This document shows, piece by piece, positions 25,816 through 37,719 of a DNA stretch of 64,000 bases; the stretch's first letter is position 1, and each line of letters opens with the position of its first letter. The position numbers and the translations under genes were made by a program. This DNA is from Cristatella mucedo (lineage: Eukaryota > Bryozoa > Phylactolaemata > Cristatellidae): NCBI GenBank assembly GCA_009760855.2, contig WPIO01000227.1, positions 130,877-194,876 on the forward strand. Direction: 5' to 3'. The notes beneath the pieces were generated by a model. That model was not told where the DNA came from. It did not search any database and was given only the letters and a program-made list of their open reading frames with translations.

Positions 25816-26697
25816 CTTATATCGTGTGATTACTTGCTGAGAGTGCGGCGCCTAGTATTAGGTAGTTCACTCGTGAATAACGTACTTTGCAGGACTTCAC
25901 AGCAGATCGCACAATATCTAGATACTTTAAATCAACCCGTCAAGTCATGCAGTCGCTCAGAGAGCAGTGCAGGCCTTGTTTTAGGCAATCGCACTGGAAT
26001 AACTTACTTCGCTTCAGTTTGCGGGCAGATCGCAGAATATAAAGACACTTCGTATCCGCTCGTTATAGCGTGTGATAACTTGCTGCAGATTGCGGTGCCT
26101 TGCATTAGGCCATTCACACTTGAATAGCTTATTTTGCATGAGTTCACAGCAGATCGCACAATATCTAGATACTTAAAAACAACCGGTCTAGGCATGCGGT
26201 AGCTCGGAGCAGAGTGCAGGCCTTGCTTTAGGCAATCGCACTTGAATAACTTATTTCGCTTGTGTTTGCAGCAGATCGCAGAATATGAAGACACCTCGAT
26301 ACTGCTTGTTATAGCGTGTGACAACTTGCTACAGAGTGAGGCGCCTTGCATTAGGCCATTCACACTAGAATAGCTTATCTTGCTTGAGTTCACAGCAGAT
26401 CGCACAATATCTAGATTCTTTAAATCAACCCGCCAGAGCGTGCAGTAGTTTGCAGCAGAGTGCAGCTCCTTGCTTTAGGCAATCGCACATGAATACCACG
26501 TTTCGTTTAAGTTTGATGCAGATCGCTGGATATAACGACACCTCGATACTGCTCGTTATATCGTGTGATAACTTACTGCAGATTGGGGCGCCTAGCATTA
26601 GGCCATTCACACTTGAATAGCTTATCTTGCATGAGTTCACAGCAGATCGCTCAATATCTAGATTCTTTAAATCAACCCGCCAGAGCGTGCAGTAAAT

Positions 26698-26703
26698 TGC
26701 AGC
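26698..26703. repeat. 10-bp deletion in a V monomer
   Basis: The V monomer here reads gcagtaaattgcagctcc, where other V copies have cagcataatg inserted after aaattg. The monomer is 237 bp long as a result. The lost segment is flanked by the direct repeat gcag, a typical slippage deletion. Confidence 0.7.
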
Positions 26704-27126
26704 TCCTTTCTTCCGGCAATCGCACTCAAATAACTCATTTCGCTCAAGTTTGCCGCAGATCGCTGAATATAAAGACACCTCTTCACTGATCGTTATAGTG
26801 TGCCATAGCTTGCTGCAGAGTGCGGTGCCTAGCATTACCCCACTCACACTTAACTAACCTACTTTGCATGAAATCGCAGCAGTTTGCACAATATCCAGAT
26901 ACTTTAAATCAACCCGTCAAGTTATGCAGTCTCTCGGAGAGGAGTGAAGGCCTTGCTTTAGGCAATCCCACTGGAATAACTCATTTCGCTTGAGTTCGCA
27001 GCAGATCCCAGAATGTAAAGACATTTCGATACTGCTCGTTACAGCGTGTGATGACTTGCTGCAGAGTGCGGCTCCTAGCATTAGGCCATTTACACTTGAA
27101 TAGCTTTTCTTCCAAGAGTTCACAGC

Positions 27127-27197
27127 AGATCGCACAATATCTAGATACTTTAAATCAACCCGTCAACGCATGCAGTAGTTTGCATGAGATCGCAGCA
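27127..27197. repeat. Truncated monomer (about 177 bp missing)
   Basis: Two A starts lie 70 bp apart. The A linker and the beginning of the A body (gcatgcagtagtttgcat) run directly into a half-B tail (gagatcgcagcagattgc). The shared word ttgcat is present on both sides of the join and may have guided the deletion. Flanking monomers are normal length. Confidence 0.78.
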
Positions 27198-30100
27198 GAT
27201 TGCACAATATCTAGATACATTTAAATCAACCCGTCTAACTGTGCGGTAGCTTGTAGCAGAGTGCAGCTCCTTGGTTTAGGCAAACGCACTTGAATAACTC
27301 ATTTCGCTTAAGTTTGCAGCAGATGGCAGAATATGAAGACACCTCGATACTGCTCGTTATAGCGTGTGACAATTTGCTACAGAGTGAGGCGCCTTGCATT
27401 AAGCCATTCACACTTAAATAGCTTATCTTCCAAGAGTTCATAGCAGATCGCATAAAGTCTAGATACTTTAAATTAACCCGTCAAGGCATGCAGTAGCCCG
27501 GAGCAGAGTGCTGGCGTTACTTAAGGCAATCGCACTTGAATAACTCATTTCGCTTAAGTTTGCAGCAGATCGCGGAATATAAAGACACCTCGATAGTGCT
27601 CGTTATAGCCTGTAATAACTTCCTGAAGAGTGGTGCGCCTTGCATTAAGCCATTCACACTTGAATAGCTTATTTTGCATGTTTTCACAGCAGATCGCACA
27701 ATATCTAAATACTTTAAATAAACCCGTCAAGTCATGCAGTCGCTCGGAGAGGAGTGCAGGCCTTACTTTAGGCAATCGCACTTGAATAACTTATTTCGCT
27801 TGAGTTTGCAGCTGATCGCGGAATATAAAGGCACCTCGATACTGCTCGTTGTAGCGTGTGACAACTTGCTTCAGAGTGAGGCGCCTTGCATTAGGCCATT
27901 CACACTTGAATAGCTTATCTTGCATGAGTTCACAGCAGATCGCACAATATCTAAATACTTTAAATCAACCGGTCTAGGCATGCGGTAGCTCGGAGCAGAG
28001 TGCAGGCCTTGCTTTAGGCAATCGCACTTGAATAACTTATTTCGCTTGTGTTTGCAGCAGATCGCAGAATATGAAGACACCTCGATACTGCTTGTTATAG
28101 CGCGTGACAACTTGCTAAAGAGTGAGGCGCCTTGCATTAAGCCATTCACACTAGAATAGCTTATCCTGCTTGAGTTCACAGCAGATCGCACAATATCTAG
28201 ATACTTTAAATCGACCCGCCAGAGCGTGCAGTAGTTTGCAGCAGAGTGCAGCTCCTTGCTTTAGGCAATCGCACATGAATACCACATTTCGTTTAAGTTT
28301 GATGCAGATCGCTGGATATATCGACACCTCGATACTGCTCGTTATATCGTGTGATAACTTACTGCAGATTGCGGCGCCTAGCATTAGGCCATTCACACTT
28401 GAATAGGTTATCTTGCATGAGTTCACAGCAGATCGCACAATATCTAGATTCTTTAAATCAACCCGCCAGAGCGTGCAGTAAATTGCAGCATAATGCAGCT
28501 CCTTGCTTCCGGCAATCGCACTAGAATAACTCATTTCGCTCAAGTTTGCCGCAGAACGCTGAATATAAAGACACCTTGACACTGATCGTTATAGTGCGCC
28601 ATAGCTTGCTGCAGAGTGCGGTGCCTAGCATTACCCCATTCACACTAAACTAACCTACTTTGCATGAAATCGCAGCAGTTTGCACAATATCCAAATACTT
28701 TAAATCAACCCGTCAAGTTATGCAGTCTCTCGGAGAGGAGTGCAGGCCTTGCTTTAGGCAATCCCACTGGAATAACTCATTTCGCTTGAGTTCGCAGCAG
28801 ATCCCAGAATGTAAAGACACCTCGATACTGCTCGCTATATCGTGTGATAACTTGCTGCAGATTGAGGCGCCTTGCATTAGGCCATTAAAAATTGAATAAC
28901 CTATTTTGCATGAGATGGCAGATGATCACACAATATCTAGATACTTTAAATCAACCCGTCAAAGCGTGCAGTAGCTAAAAGCAGAGTGCAGCTCCTTGCT
29001 TTAGGCAATTGCACTTGAATAACTCATTTCGCTTGAGTTCGCAGCAGATCGCTGAATATTAAGTCACCTCGATACTACTCTTATATCGTGTGATGACTTG
29101 CTGCAGAGTGCGGCGCCTAGTATTAGGTATTTCACTCGTGAATAACCGACTTTGCAGGACTTCACAGCAGATCTCACAATATCTAGATACTTTAAATCAA
29201 CCCGTCAAGTCATGCAGTCGCTCAGAGAGCAGTGCAGGCCTTGTTTTAGGCAATCGCACTGGAATAACTTATTTCGCTTGTGTTAGCAGCAGATCGCAAA
29301 ATATGAAAACACCTCGATACTGCTTGTTATAGCGTGTGACAACTTGCTACAGAGTGAGGCGCCTTGCATTAGGCCATTCACACTAGAATAGCTTATCTTG
29401 CTTGAGTTCACAGCAGATCGCACAATATCTAGATACTTTAAATCAACCCGCCAGAGCGTGCAGTAGTTTGCAGCAGAGTGCAGCTCCTTGCTTTATGCAA
29501 TCGCACATGAATACCACATTTCGTTTAAGTTTGATGCAGATCGCTGGATATAACGACACCTCGATACTGCTCGTTATATCGTGTGATAACTTACTTCAGA
29601 TTGCAGCGCCTAGCATTAGGCCATTCACACTTGAATATTTTATCTTGCATGAGTTCACAGCAGATCGCACAATATCTAGATACTTTAAATTAACCCGCCA
29701 GAGCGTGCAGTAAATTGCAGCATAATGCAGCTCCTTGCTTCCGGCAATCGCACTCAAATAACTCATTTCGCTCAAGTTTGCCACAGATCGCTGAATATAA
29801 AGACACCTCGACACTGATCGTTATAGTGGGCGATAGATTGCTGCAGAGTGCGGTGCCTTGCTATACCCCATTCACACTTAACTAACCTACTTTGCAGGAC
29901 TTCACAGCAGATCGCACAATATCTAGATACTTTAAATCAACCCGTCAAGTCATGCAGTCGCTCAGAGAGCAGTGCAGGCCTTGTTTTAGGCAATCGCACT
30001 GGAATAACTCATTTCGCCTGAGTTCGCAGTAGATCGCTGAATATTAAGTCACTTCGATACTACTCCTATATCGTGTGATGACTTGCTGAGAGTGCGGCGC

Positions 30101-31335
30101 CTAGTATTAGGTAGTTCACTCGTGAATAACGTACTTTGCAGGACTTCACAGCAGATCGCACAATATCTAGATACTTTAAATCAACCCGTCAAGTCATGCA
30201 GTCGCTCAGAGAGCAGTGCAGGCCTTGTTTTAGGCAATCGCACTGGAATAACTTACTTCGCTTCAGTTTGCGGGCAGATCGCAGAATATAAAGACACTTC
30301 GTATCCGCTCGTTATAGCGTGTGATAACTTGCTGCAGATTGCGGCACCTTGCATTAGGCCATTTACACTTGAATAGCTTATTTTGCATGAGTTCACAGCA
30401 GATCGCACAATATCTAGATACTTAAAATCAACCGGTCTAGGCATGCGGTAGCTCGGAGCAGAGTGCAGACCTTGCTTAAAGCAATCGCACTTGAATAACT
30501 TATTTCGCTTGTGTTTGCAGCAGATCGCAGAATATGAAAACACCTCGATACTGCTTGTTATAGCGTGTGACAACTTACTACAGAGTGAGGCGCCTTGCAT
30601 TAAGCCATTCACACTAGAATAGCTTATCTTGCTTGAGTTCACAGCAGATCGCACAATATCTAGATACTTTAAATCAACCCGCCAGAGCGTGCAGTAGTTT
30701 GCAGCAGAGTGCAGCTCCTTGCTTTACGCAATCGCACATGAATACCACATTACGTTTAAGTTTGATGCAGATCGCTGGATATAACGACACCTCGATACTG
30801 CTCGTTATATCGTGTGATAACTTACTGCAGATTGCGGCGCCTAGCATTAGGCCATTCACACTTGAATAGCTTATCTTGCATGAGTTCACAGCAGATCGCA
30901 CAATATCTAGATTATTTAAATCAATCCGCCAGAGCGTGCAGTAAATTGCAGCATGATGCAGCTCCTTGCTTCCGGCAATCGCACTCAAATAACTCATTTC
31001 GCTCAAGTTTGCCGCAGAACGCTGAATATAAAGACACCTCGACACTGATCGTTATAGTGCGCCATAGCTTGCTGCAGAGTGCGGTGCCTAGCATTACCCC
31101 ATTCACACTTAACTAACCTACTTTGCATGAAATCGCAGCAGTTTGCACAATATCCAAATACTTTAAATCAATCCGTCAAGTTATGCAGTCTCTCGGAGAG
31201 GAGTGCAGGCCTTGCTTTAGGCAATCCCACTGGAATAACTCATTTCGCTTGAGTTTGCAGCAGATCGCTGAATATTAAGTCACCTCAATACTACTCGTTA
31301 TATCGTGTGATGACTTGCTGCAGAGTGCGGCGCCT

Positions 31336-31380
31336 AGTATTATTAGGTACTCGTGAATCACTCGTGCTTTGCAGGACTTC
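31336..31380. repeat. Locally scrambled P marker
   Basis: Other copies read ctagtattaggtagttcac followed by tcgtgaataacctac. This one reads ctagtattattaggtactc and then gtgaatcactcgtgctttgc. A tat duplication and an exchanged order of the ttcac and tcgtgaat pieces are visible. Only this copy shows it; the 10-kb duplication does not include it. Confidence 0.65.
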
Positions 31381-34300
31381 ACAGCAGATCGCACAATATC
31401 TAGATACTTTAAATCAACCCGTCAAGTCATGCAGTCGCTCGGAGAGGAGTGCAGGCCTCGTTTTAGGCAATCGCACTGGAATGACTAATTTCGCTTGAGT
31501 TTGCGGGCTGATCGCAGAATATAAAGACAGTTCGCATTTGCTCATTATAGCGTGTGATAACTTGCTGCCGATTGCGGCGCCTTGCATTAGGCCATTCACA
31601 CTTGAATAGCTTATTTTGCATGAGTTCACAGCAGATCGCACAATATCTAGATACTTAAAATCAACCGGTCTAGGCATGTGGTAGCTCGGAGCAGAGTGCA
31701 GGCCTTGCTTTAGGCAATCGCACTTGAATAACTTATTTCGCTTGTGTTTGCAGCAGATCGCAGAATATGAAAGACACCTCGAAACTGCTTGTTATAGCGT
31801 GTGACAACTTGCTACAGAGTGAGGCGCCTTGCATTAGGCCATTCACACTAGAATAGCTTATCTTGCTTGAGTTCACAGCAGATCGCACAATATCTAGATA
31901 CTTTAAATCAACCCGCCAGAGCGTGCAGTAGTTTGCAGCAGAGTGCAGCTCCTTGCTTTACTCAATGGCACATGAATACCACATTACGTTTAAGTTTTAT
32001 GCAGATCGCTGGATATAAGGGCACCTCGATACTGCTCGTTATATCGTGTGATAACTTACTTCAGATTTGCGGCGCCTAGCATTAGGCTATTCACACTTGA
32101 ATAGCTTATCTTGCATGAGTTCACAGCAGACCGCACAATATCTAAATACTTTAAATTAACCCGCCAGAGCGTGCAGTAAATTGCAGCATAATGCAGCTCC
32201 TTGCTTCCGGCAATCGCACTCAAATAACTCATTTCGCTCAAGTTTGCCGCAGAACGCTGAATATAAAGACACCTCGCCACTGATCGTTATAGTGGGCCAT
32301 AGCTTGCTGCAGAGTGCGGTGCCTAGCATTACCCCCATTCACACTTAACTAACCTACTTTGCATGAAATCGCAGTAGTTTGCACAATATCCAAATACTTT
32401 AAATCAACCCGTCAAGTTATGCAGTCTCTCGGAGAGGAGTGCAGGCCTTGCTTTAGGCAATCCCACTAGAATAACTCATTTCGCTTGAGTTCGCAGCAGA
32501 TCGCTGAATATTAAGTCACCTCGATACTACTCTTATATCGTGTGATGACTTGCTGCAGAGTGCGGCGCCTAGTATTAGGTAGTTCACTCGTGAATAACCT
32601 ACTTTGCAGGACTTCACAGCAGATCGCACAATATCTAGATACTTTAAATCAACCCGTCAAGTCATGCAGTCGCTCAGAGAGCAGTGCAGGCCTTGTTTTA
32701 GGCAATCGCACTGGAATAACTTATTTCGCTTCAGTTTGCGGGCAGATCGCAGAATATAAAGACACTTCGTAACCGCTCGTTATAGCGTGTGATAACTTGC
32801 TGCAGATTGCGGCGCCTTGCATTAGGCCATTCACACTTGAATAGCTTATTTTGCATGAGTTCACAGCAGATCGCACAATATCTAGATACTTAAAATCAAC
32901 CGGTCTAGGCATGCGGTAGTTCGGAGCAGAGTGCAGGCCTTGCTTTAAGCAATCGCACTTGAATAACTTATTTCGCTTGTGTTTGCAGCAGATCGCAGAA
33001 TATGAAAACACCTCGATACTGCTTGTTATAGCGTGTGACAACTTACTACAGAGTGAGGCGCCTTGCATTAAGCCATTCACACTAGAATAGCTTATCTTGC
33101 TTGAGTTCACAGCAGATCGCACAATATCTAGATACTTTAAAACAACCCGCCAGAGCGTGCAGTAGTTCGCAGCAGAGTGCAGCTCCTTGCTTTATGCAAT
33201 CGCACATGAATGCCACATTTCGTTTAAGTTTGATGCAGATCGCTGGATATAACGACACCTCGATACTGCTCGTTATATCGTGTGATAACTTACTTCAGAT
33301 TGCAGCGCCTAGCATTACGCCATTCACACTTGAATAGCTTATCTTGCATGAGTTCACAGCAGATCGCACAATATCTAGTTTCTTCAAATCAACCCGCCAG
33401 AGCGTGAAGTAAATTGCAGCATAATGCAGCTCCTTGCTTCCGGCAATCGCACTCAAATAACTCATTTCGCTCAAGTTTGCCACAGATCGCTGAATATAAA
33501 GACACCTCGACACTGATCGTTATAGTGGGCGATAGCTTGCTGCAGAGTGCGGTGCCTAGCTATACCCCATTCACACTTAACTAACCTACTTTGCATGAAA
33601 TCGCAGCAGTTTGCACAATATCCAGATACTTTAAATCAACCCGTCAAGTTATGCAGTCTCTCGGAGCAGAGTGCAGGCCTTGCTTTAAGCAATCGCACTT
33701 GAATAACTTATTTCGCTTTGTGTTTGCAGCAGATCGCAGAATATGATGACACCTCGATACTGCTTGTTATAGCGTGTGACAACTTACTGCAGATTGCGGC
33801 GCCTAGCATTAGGCCATTCACACTTGAATAGCTTATCTTGCATGAGTTCACAGCAGATCGCACAATATCTAGTTTCTTCAAATCAACCCGCCAGAGCGTG
33901 AAGTACATTGCAGCATAATGCAGCTCCTTGCTTCCCGCAATCGCACTCAAATAACTCATTTCGCTCAAGTTTGCCGCAGAACGCTGAATATAAAGACACC
34001 TCGACACTGATCGTTATAGTGCGCCATAGCTTGCTGCAGAGTGCGGCGCCTAGCATTACCCCATTCACACTTAACTAACCTACTTTGCATGAAATCGCAG
34101 CAGTTTGCACAATATCCAAATACTTTAAATCAACCCGTCAAGTTATGCAGTCTCTCGGAGAGGAGTGCAGGCCTTGCTTTAGGCAATCCCACTGGAATAA
34201 GTCATTTCGCTTGAGTTCGCAGCAGATCGCTGAATATTAAGTCACCTCGATACTACTCTTATATCGTGTGATGACTTGCTGCAGAGTGCGGCGCCTAGTA

Positions 34301-36239
34301 TTAGGTAGTTCACTCGTGAATAACCTACTTTGCAGGACGTCACAGCAGATCGCACAATATCTAGATACTTTAAATCAACCCGTCAAGTCATGCAGTCGCT
34401 CAGAGAGCAGTGCAGGCCTTGTTTTAGGCAATCGCACTGGAATAACTTATTTCGCTTCAGTTTGCGGGCAGATCGCAGAATATAAAGACACTTCGTAACC
34501 GCTCGTTATAGCGTGTGATAACTTGCTGCAGATTGCGGCGCCTTGCATTAGGCCATTCACACTTGAATAGCTTATTTTGCATGAGTTCACAGCAGATCGC
34601 ACAATATCTAGATACTTAAAATCAACCGGTCTAGGCATGTGGTAGCTCGGAGCAGAGTGCAGGCCTTGCTTTAGGCAATCGCACTTGAATAACTTATTTC
34701 GCTTGTGTTTGCAGCAGATCGCAGAATATGAAGACACCTCGAAACTGCTTGTTATAGCGTGTGACAACTTGCTACAGAGTGAGGCGCCTTGCATTAGGCC
34801 ATTCACACTAGAATAGCTTATCTTGCTTGAGTTCACAGCAGATCGCACAATATCTAGATACTTTAAATCAACCCGCCAGAGCGTGCAGTAGTTTGCAGCA
34901 GAGTGCAGCTCCTTGCTTTACTCAATGGCACATGAATACCACATTACGTTTAAGTTTTATGCAGATCGCTGGATATAAGGGCACCTCGATACTGCTCGTT
35001 ATATCGTGTGATAACTTACTTCAGATTGCGGCGCCTAGCATTAGGCTATTCACACTTGAATAGCTTATCTTGCATGAGTTCACAGCAGACCGCACAATAT
35101 CTAAATACTTTAAATTAACCCGCCAGAGCGTGCAGTAAATTGCAGCATAATGCAGCTCCTTGCTTCCGGCAATCGCACTCAAATAACTCATTTCGCTCAA
35201 GTTTGCCGCAGAACGCTGAATATAAAGACACCTCGCCACTGATCGTTATAGTGGGCCATAGCTTGCTGCAGAGTGCGGTGCCTAGCATTACCCCATTCAC
35301 ACTTAACTAACCTACTTTGCATGAAATCGCAGTAGTTTGCACAATATCCAAATACTTTAAATCAACCCGTCAAGTTATGCAGTCTCTCGGAGAGGAGTGC
35401 AGGCCTTGCTTTAGGCAATCCCACTAGAATAACTCATTTCGCTTGAGTTCGCAGCAGATCGCTGAATATTAAGTCACCTCGATACTACTCTTATATCGTG
35501 TGATGACTTGCTGCAGAGTGCGGCGCCTAGTATTAGGTAGTTCACTCGTGAATAACCTACTTTGCAGGACTTCACAGCAGATCGCACAATATCTAGATAC
35601 TTTAAATCAACCCGTCAAGTCATGCAGTCGCTCAGAGAGCAGTGCAGGCCTTGTTTTAGGCAATCGCACTGGAATAACTTATTTCGCTTCAGTTTGCGGG
35701 CAGATCGCAGAATATAAAGACACTTCGTAACCGCTCGTTATAGCGTGTGATAACTTGCTGCAGATTGCGGCGCCTTGCATTAGGCCATTCACACTTGAAT
35801 AGCTTATTTTGCATGAGTTCACAGCAGATCGCACAATATCTAGATACTTAAAATCAACCGGTCTAGGCATGCGGTAGTTCGGAGCAGAGTGCAGGCCTTG
35901 CTTTAAGCAATCGCACTTGAATAACTTATTTCGCTTGTGTTTGCAGCAGATCGCAGAATATGAAGAGACCTCGATACTGCTTGTTATAGCGTGTGACAAC
36001 TTACTGCAGATTGCGGCGCCTAGCATTAGGCCATTCACACTTGAATAGCTTATCTTGCATGAGTTCTAAGCAGATCGCACAATATCTAGATTCTTCAAAT
36101 CAACCCGCCAGAGCGTGCAGTAAATTGCAGCATAATGCAGCTCCTTGCTTTCGGCAATCGCACTCAAATAACTCATTTCGCTCAAGTTTGCCGCAGAACG
36201 CTGAATATAAAGACACCTCGACACTGATCGTTATAAAGC

Positions 36240-36979
36240 GCCATAGCTTGCTGCAGAGTGCGGTGCCTAGCATTAGGCCATTCACACTTGAATAGCTTAT
36301 TTTGCATGAGTTCACAGCAGATCGCACAATATCCAGATACTTAAAATCAACCGGTCTAGGCATGCGGTAGCTCGGAGCAGAGTGCAGGCCTTGCTTTAGG
36401 CAATCGCACTTGAATAACTTATTTCGCTTGTGTTTGCAGCAGATCGCAGAATATGAAGACACCTCGATACTGCTTGTTATAGCGTGTGACAACTTGCTAC
36501 CGAGTGAGGCGCCTTGCATTAAGCCATTCACACTAGAATAGCTTATCTTGCTTGAGTTCACAGCAGATCGCACAATATCTAGATACTTTAAATCAACCCG
36601 CCAGAGCGTGCAGCAGTTTGCAGCAGAGTGCAGCTCCTTGCTTTACGCAATCGCACATGAATACCACATTACGTTTAAGTTTGATGCAGATCGCTGGATA
36701 TAACGACACCTCGATACTGCTCGTTATATCGTGTGATAACTTACTTCAGATTGCGGCGCCTAGCATTAGGCCATTCACACTTGAATAGCTTATCTTGCAT
36801 GAGTTCACAGCAGATCACACAATATCTAGATTCTTCAAATCAACCCGCCAGAGCGTGCAGTAAATTGCAGCATAATGCAGCTCCTTGCTTCCGGCAATCG
36901 CACTCAAATAACTCATTTCGCTCAAGTTTGCCGCAGAACGCTGAATATAAAGACACCTCGACACTGATCGTTATAGTGC
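36240..36979. repeat. 740-bp trimer, first tandem copy
   Basis: Three monomers (types U, T and V) repeated head to tail at an offset of 740 bp. The left boundary is marked by tataaagcgcc near 36233, where the two later positions read tatagtgcgcc. The copies are nearly identical; gcagcagtttgcagcag in this one reads gcaggagtttgcagcag in the next. Confidence 0.85.
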
Positions 36980-37719
36980 GCCATAGCTTGCTGCAGAGTG
37001 CGGTGCCTAGCATTAGGCCATTCACACTTGAATAGCTTATTTTGCATGAGTTCACAGCAGATCGCACAATATCCAGATACTTAAAATCAACCGGTCTAGG
37101 CATGCGGTAGCTCGGAGCAGAGTGCAGGCCTTGCTTTAGGCAATCGCACTTGAATAACTTATTTCGCTTGTGTTTGCAGCAGATCGCAGAATATGAAGAC
37201 ACCTCGATACTGCTTGTTATAGCGTGTGACAACTTGCTACCGAGTGAGGCGCCTTGCATTAAGCCATTCACACTAGAATAGCTTATCTTGCTTGAGTTCA
37301 CAGCAGATCGCACAATATCTAGATACTTTAAATCAACCCGCCAGAGCGTGCAGGAGTTTGCAGCAGAGTGCAGCTCCTTGCTTTACGCAATCGCACATGA
37401 ATACCACATTACGTTTAAGTTTGATGCAGATCGCTGGATATAACGACACCTCGATACTGCTCGTTATATCGTGTGATAACTTACTTCAGATTGCGGCGCC
37501 TAGCATTAGGCCATTCACACTTGAATAGCTTATCTTGCATGAGTTCACAGCAGATCACACAATATCTAGATTCTTCAAATCAACCCGCCAGAGCGTGCAG
37601 TAAATTGCAGCATAATGCAGCTCCTTGCTTCCGGCAATCGCACTCAAATAACTCATTTCGCTCAAGTTTGCCGCAGAACGCTGAATATAAAGACACCTCG
37701 ACACTGATCGTTATAGTGC
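36980..37719. repeat. 740-bp trimer, second tandem copy
   Basis: Second copy of the U-T-V trimer. Matching continues to about 37754, after which the sequence enters a Q monomer (taccccattcacacttaac) instead of repeating again. The right member of the 10-kb duplication has only one trimer at the corresponding place (about 46349-47088). The trimer number therefore changed after the 10-kb duplication, by gain here or loss there. Confidence 0.85.

Larger units (their letters stand above)
25816..33329. repeat. HOR-2 run: pentamer of about 1,232 bp (subtypes P-U-T-V-Q)
   Basis: The P marker (attaggtagttcactcgtg or a close variant) occurs at 25857, 29122, 30106, 31342 and 32574, with the last three intervals near 1,235 bp. 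Between P markers the order is: P; U (cttgtgtttgcagcagatcg); T (gaataccacatttcgtttaa or gaataccacattacgtttaa); V (gcagtaaattgcagcataat with ctcaagtttgccgcagaacg); and Q (taccccattcacacttaac with gcagcagtttgcacaatatc). Some units lack or repeat a member, notably between 26.2 and 29.1 kb. No gene. Confidence 0.82.
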
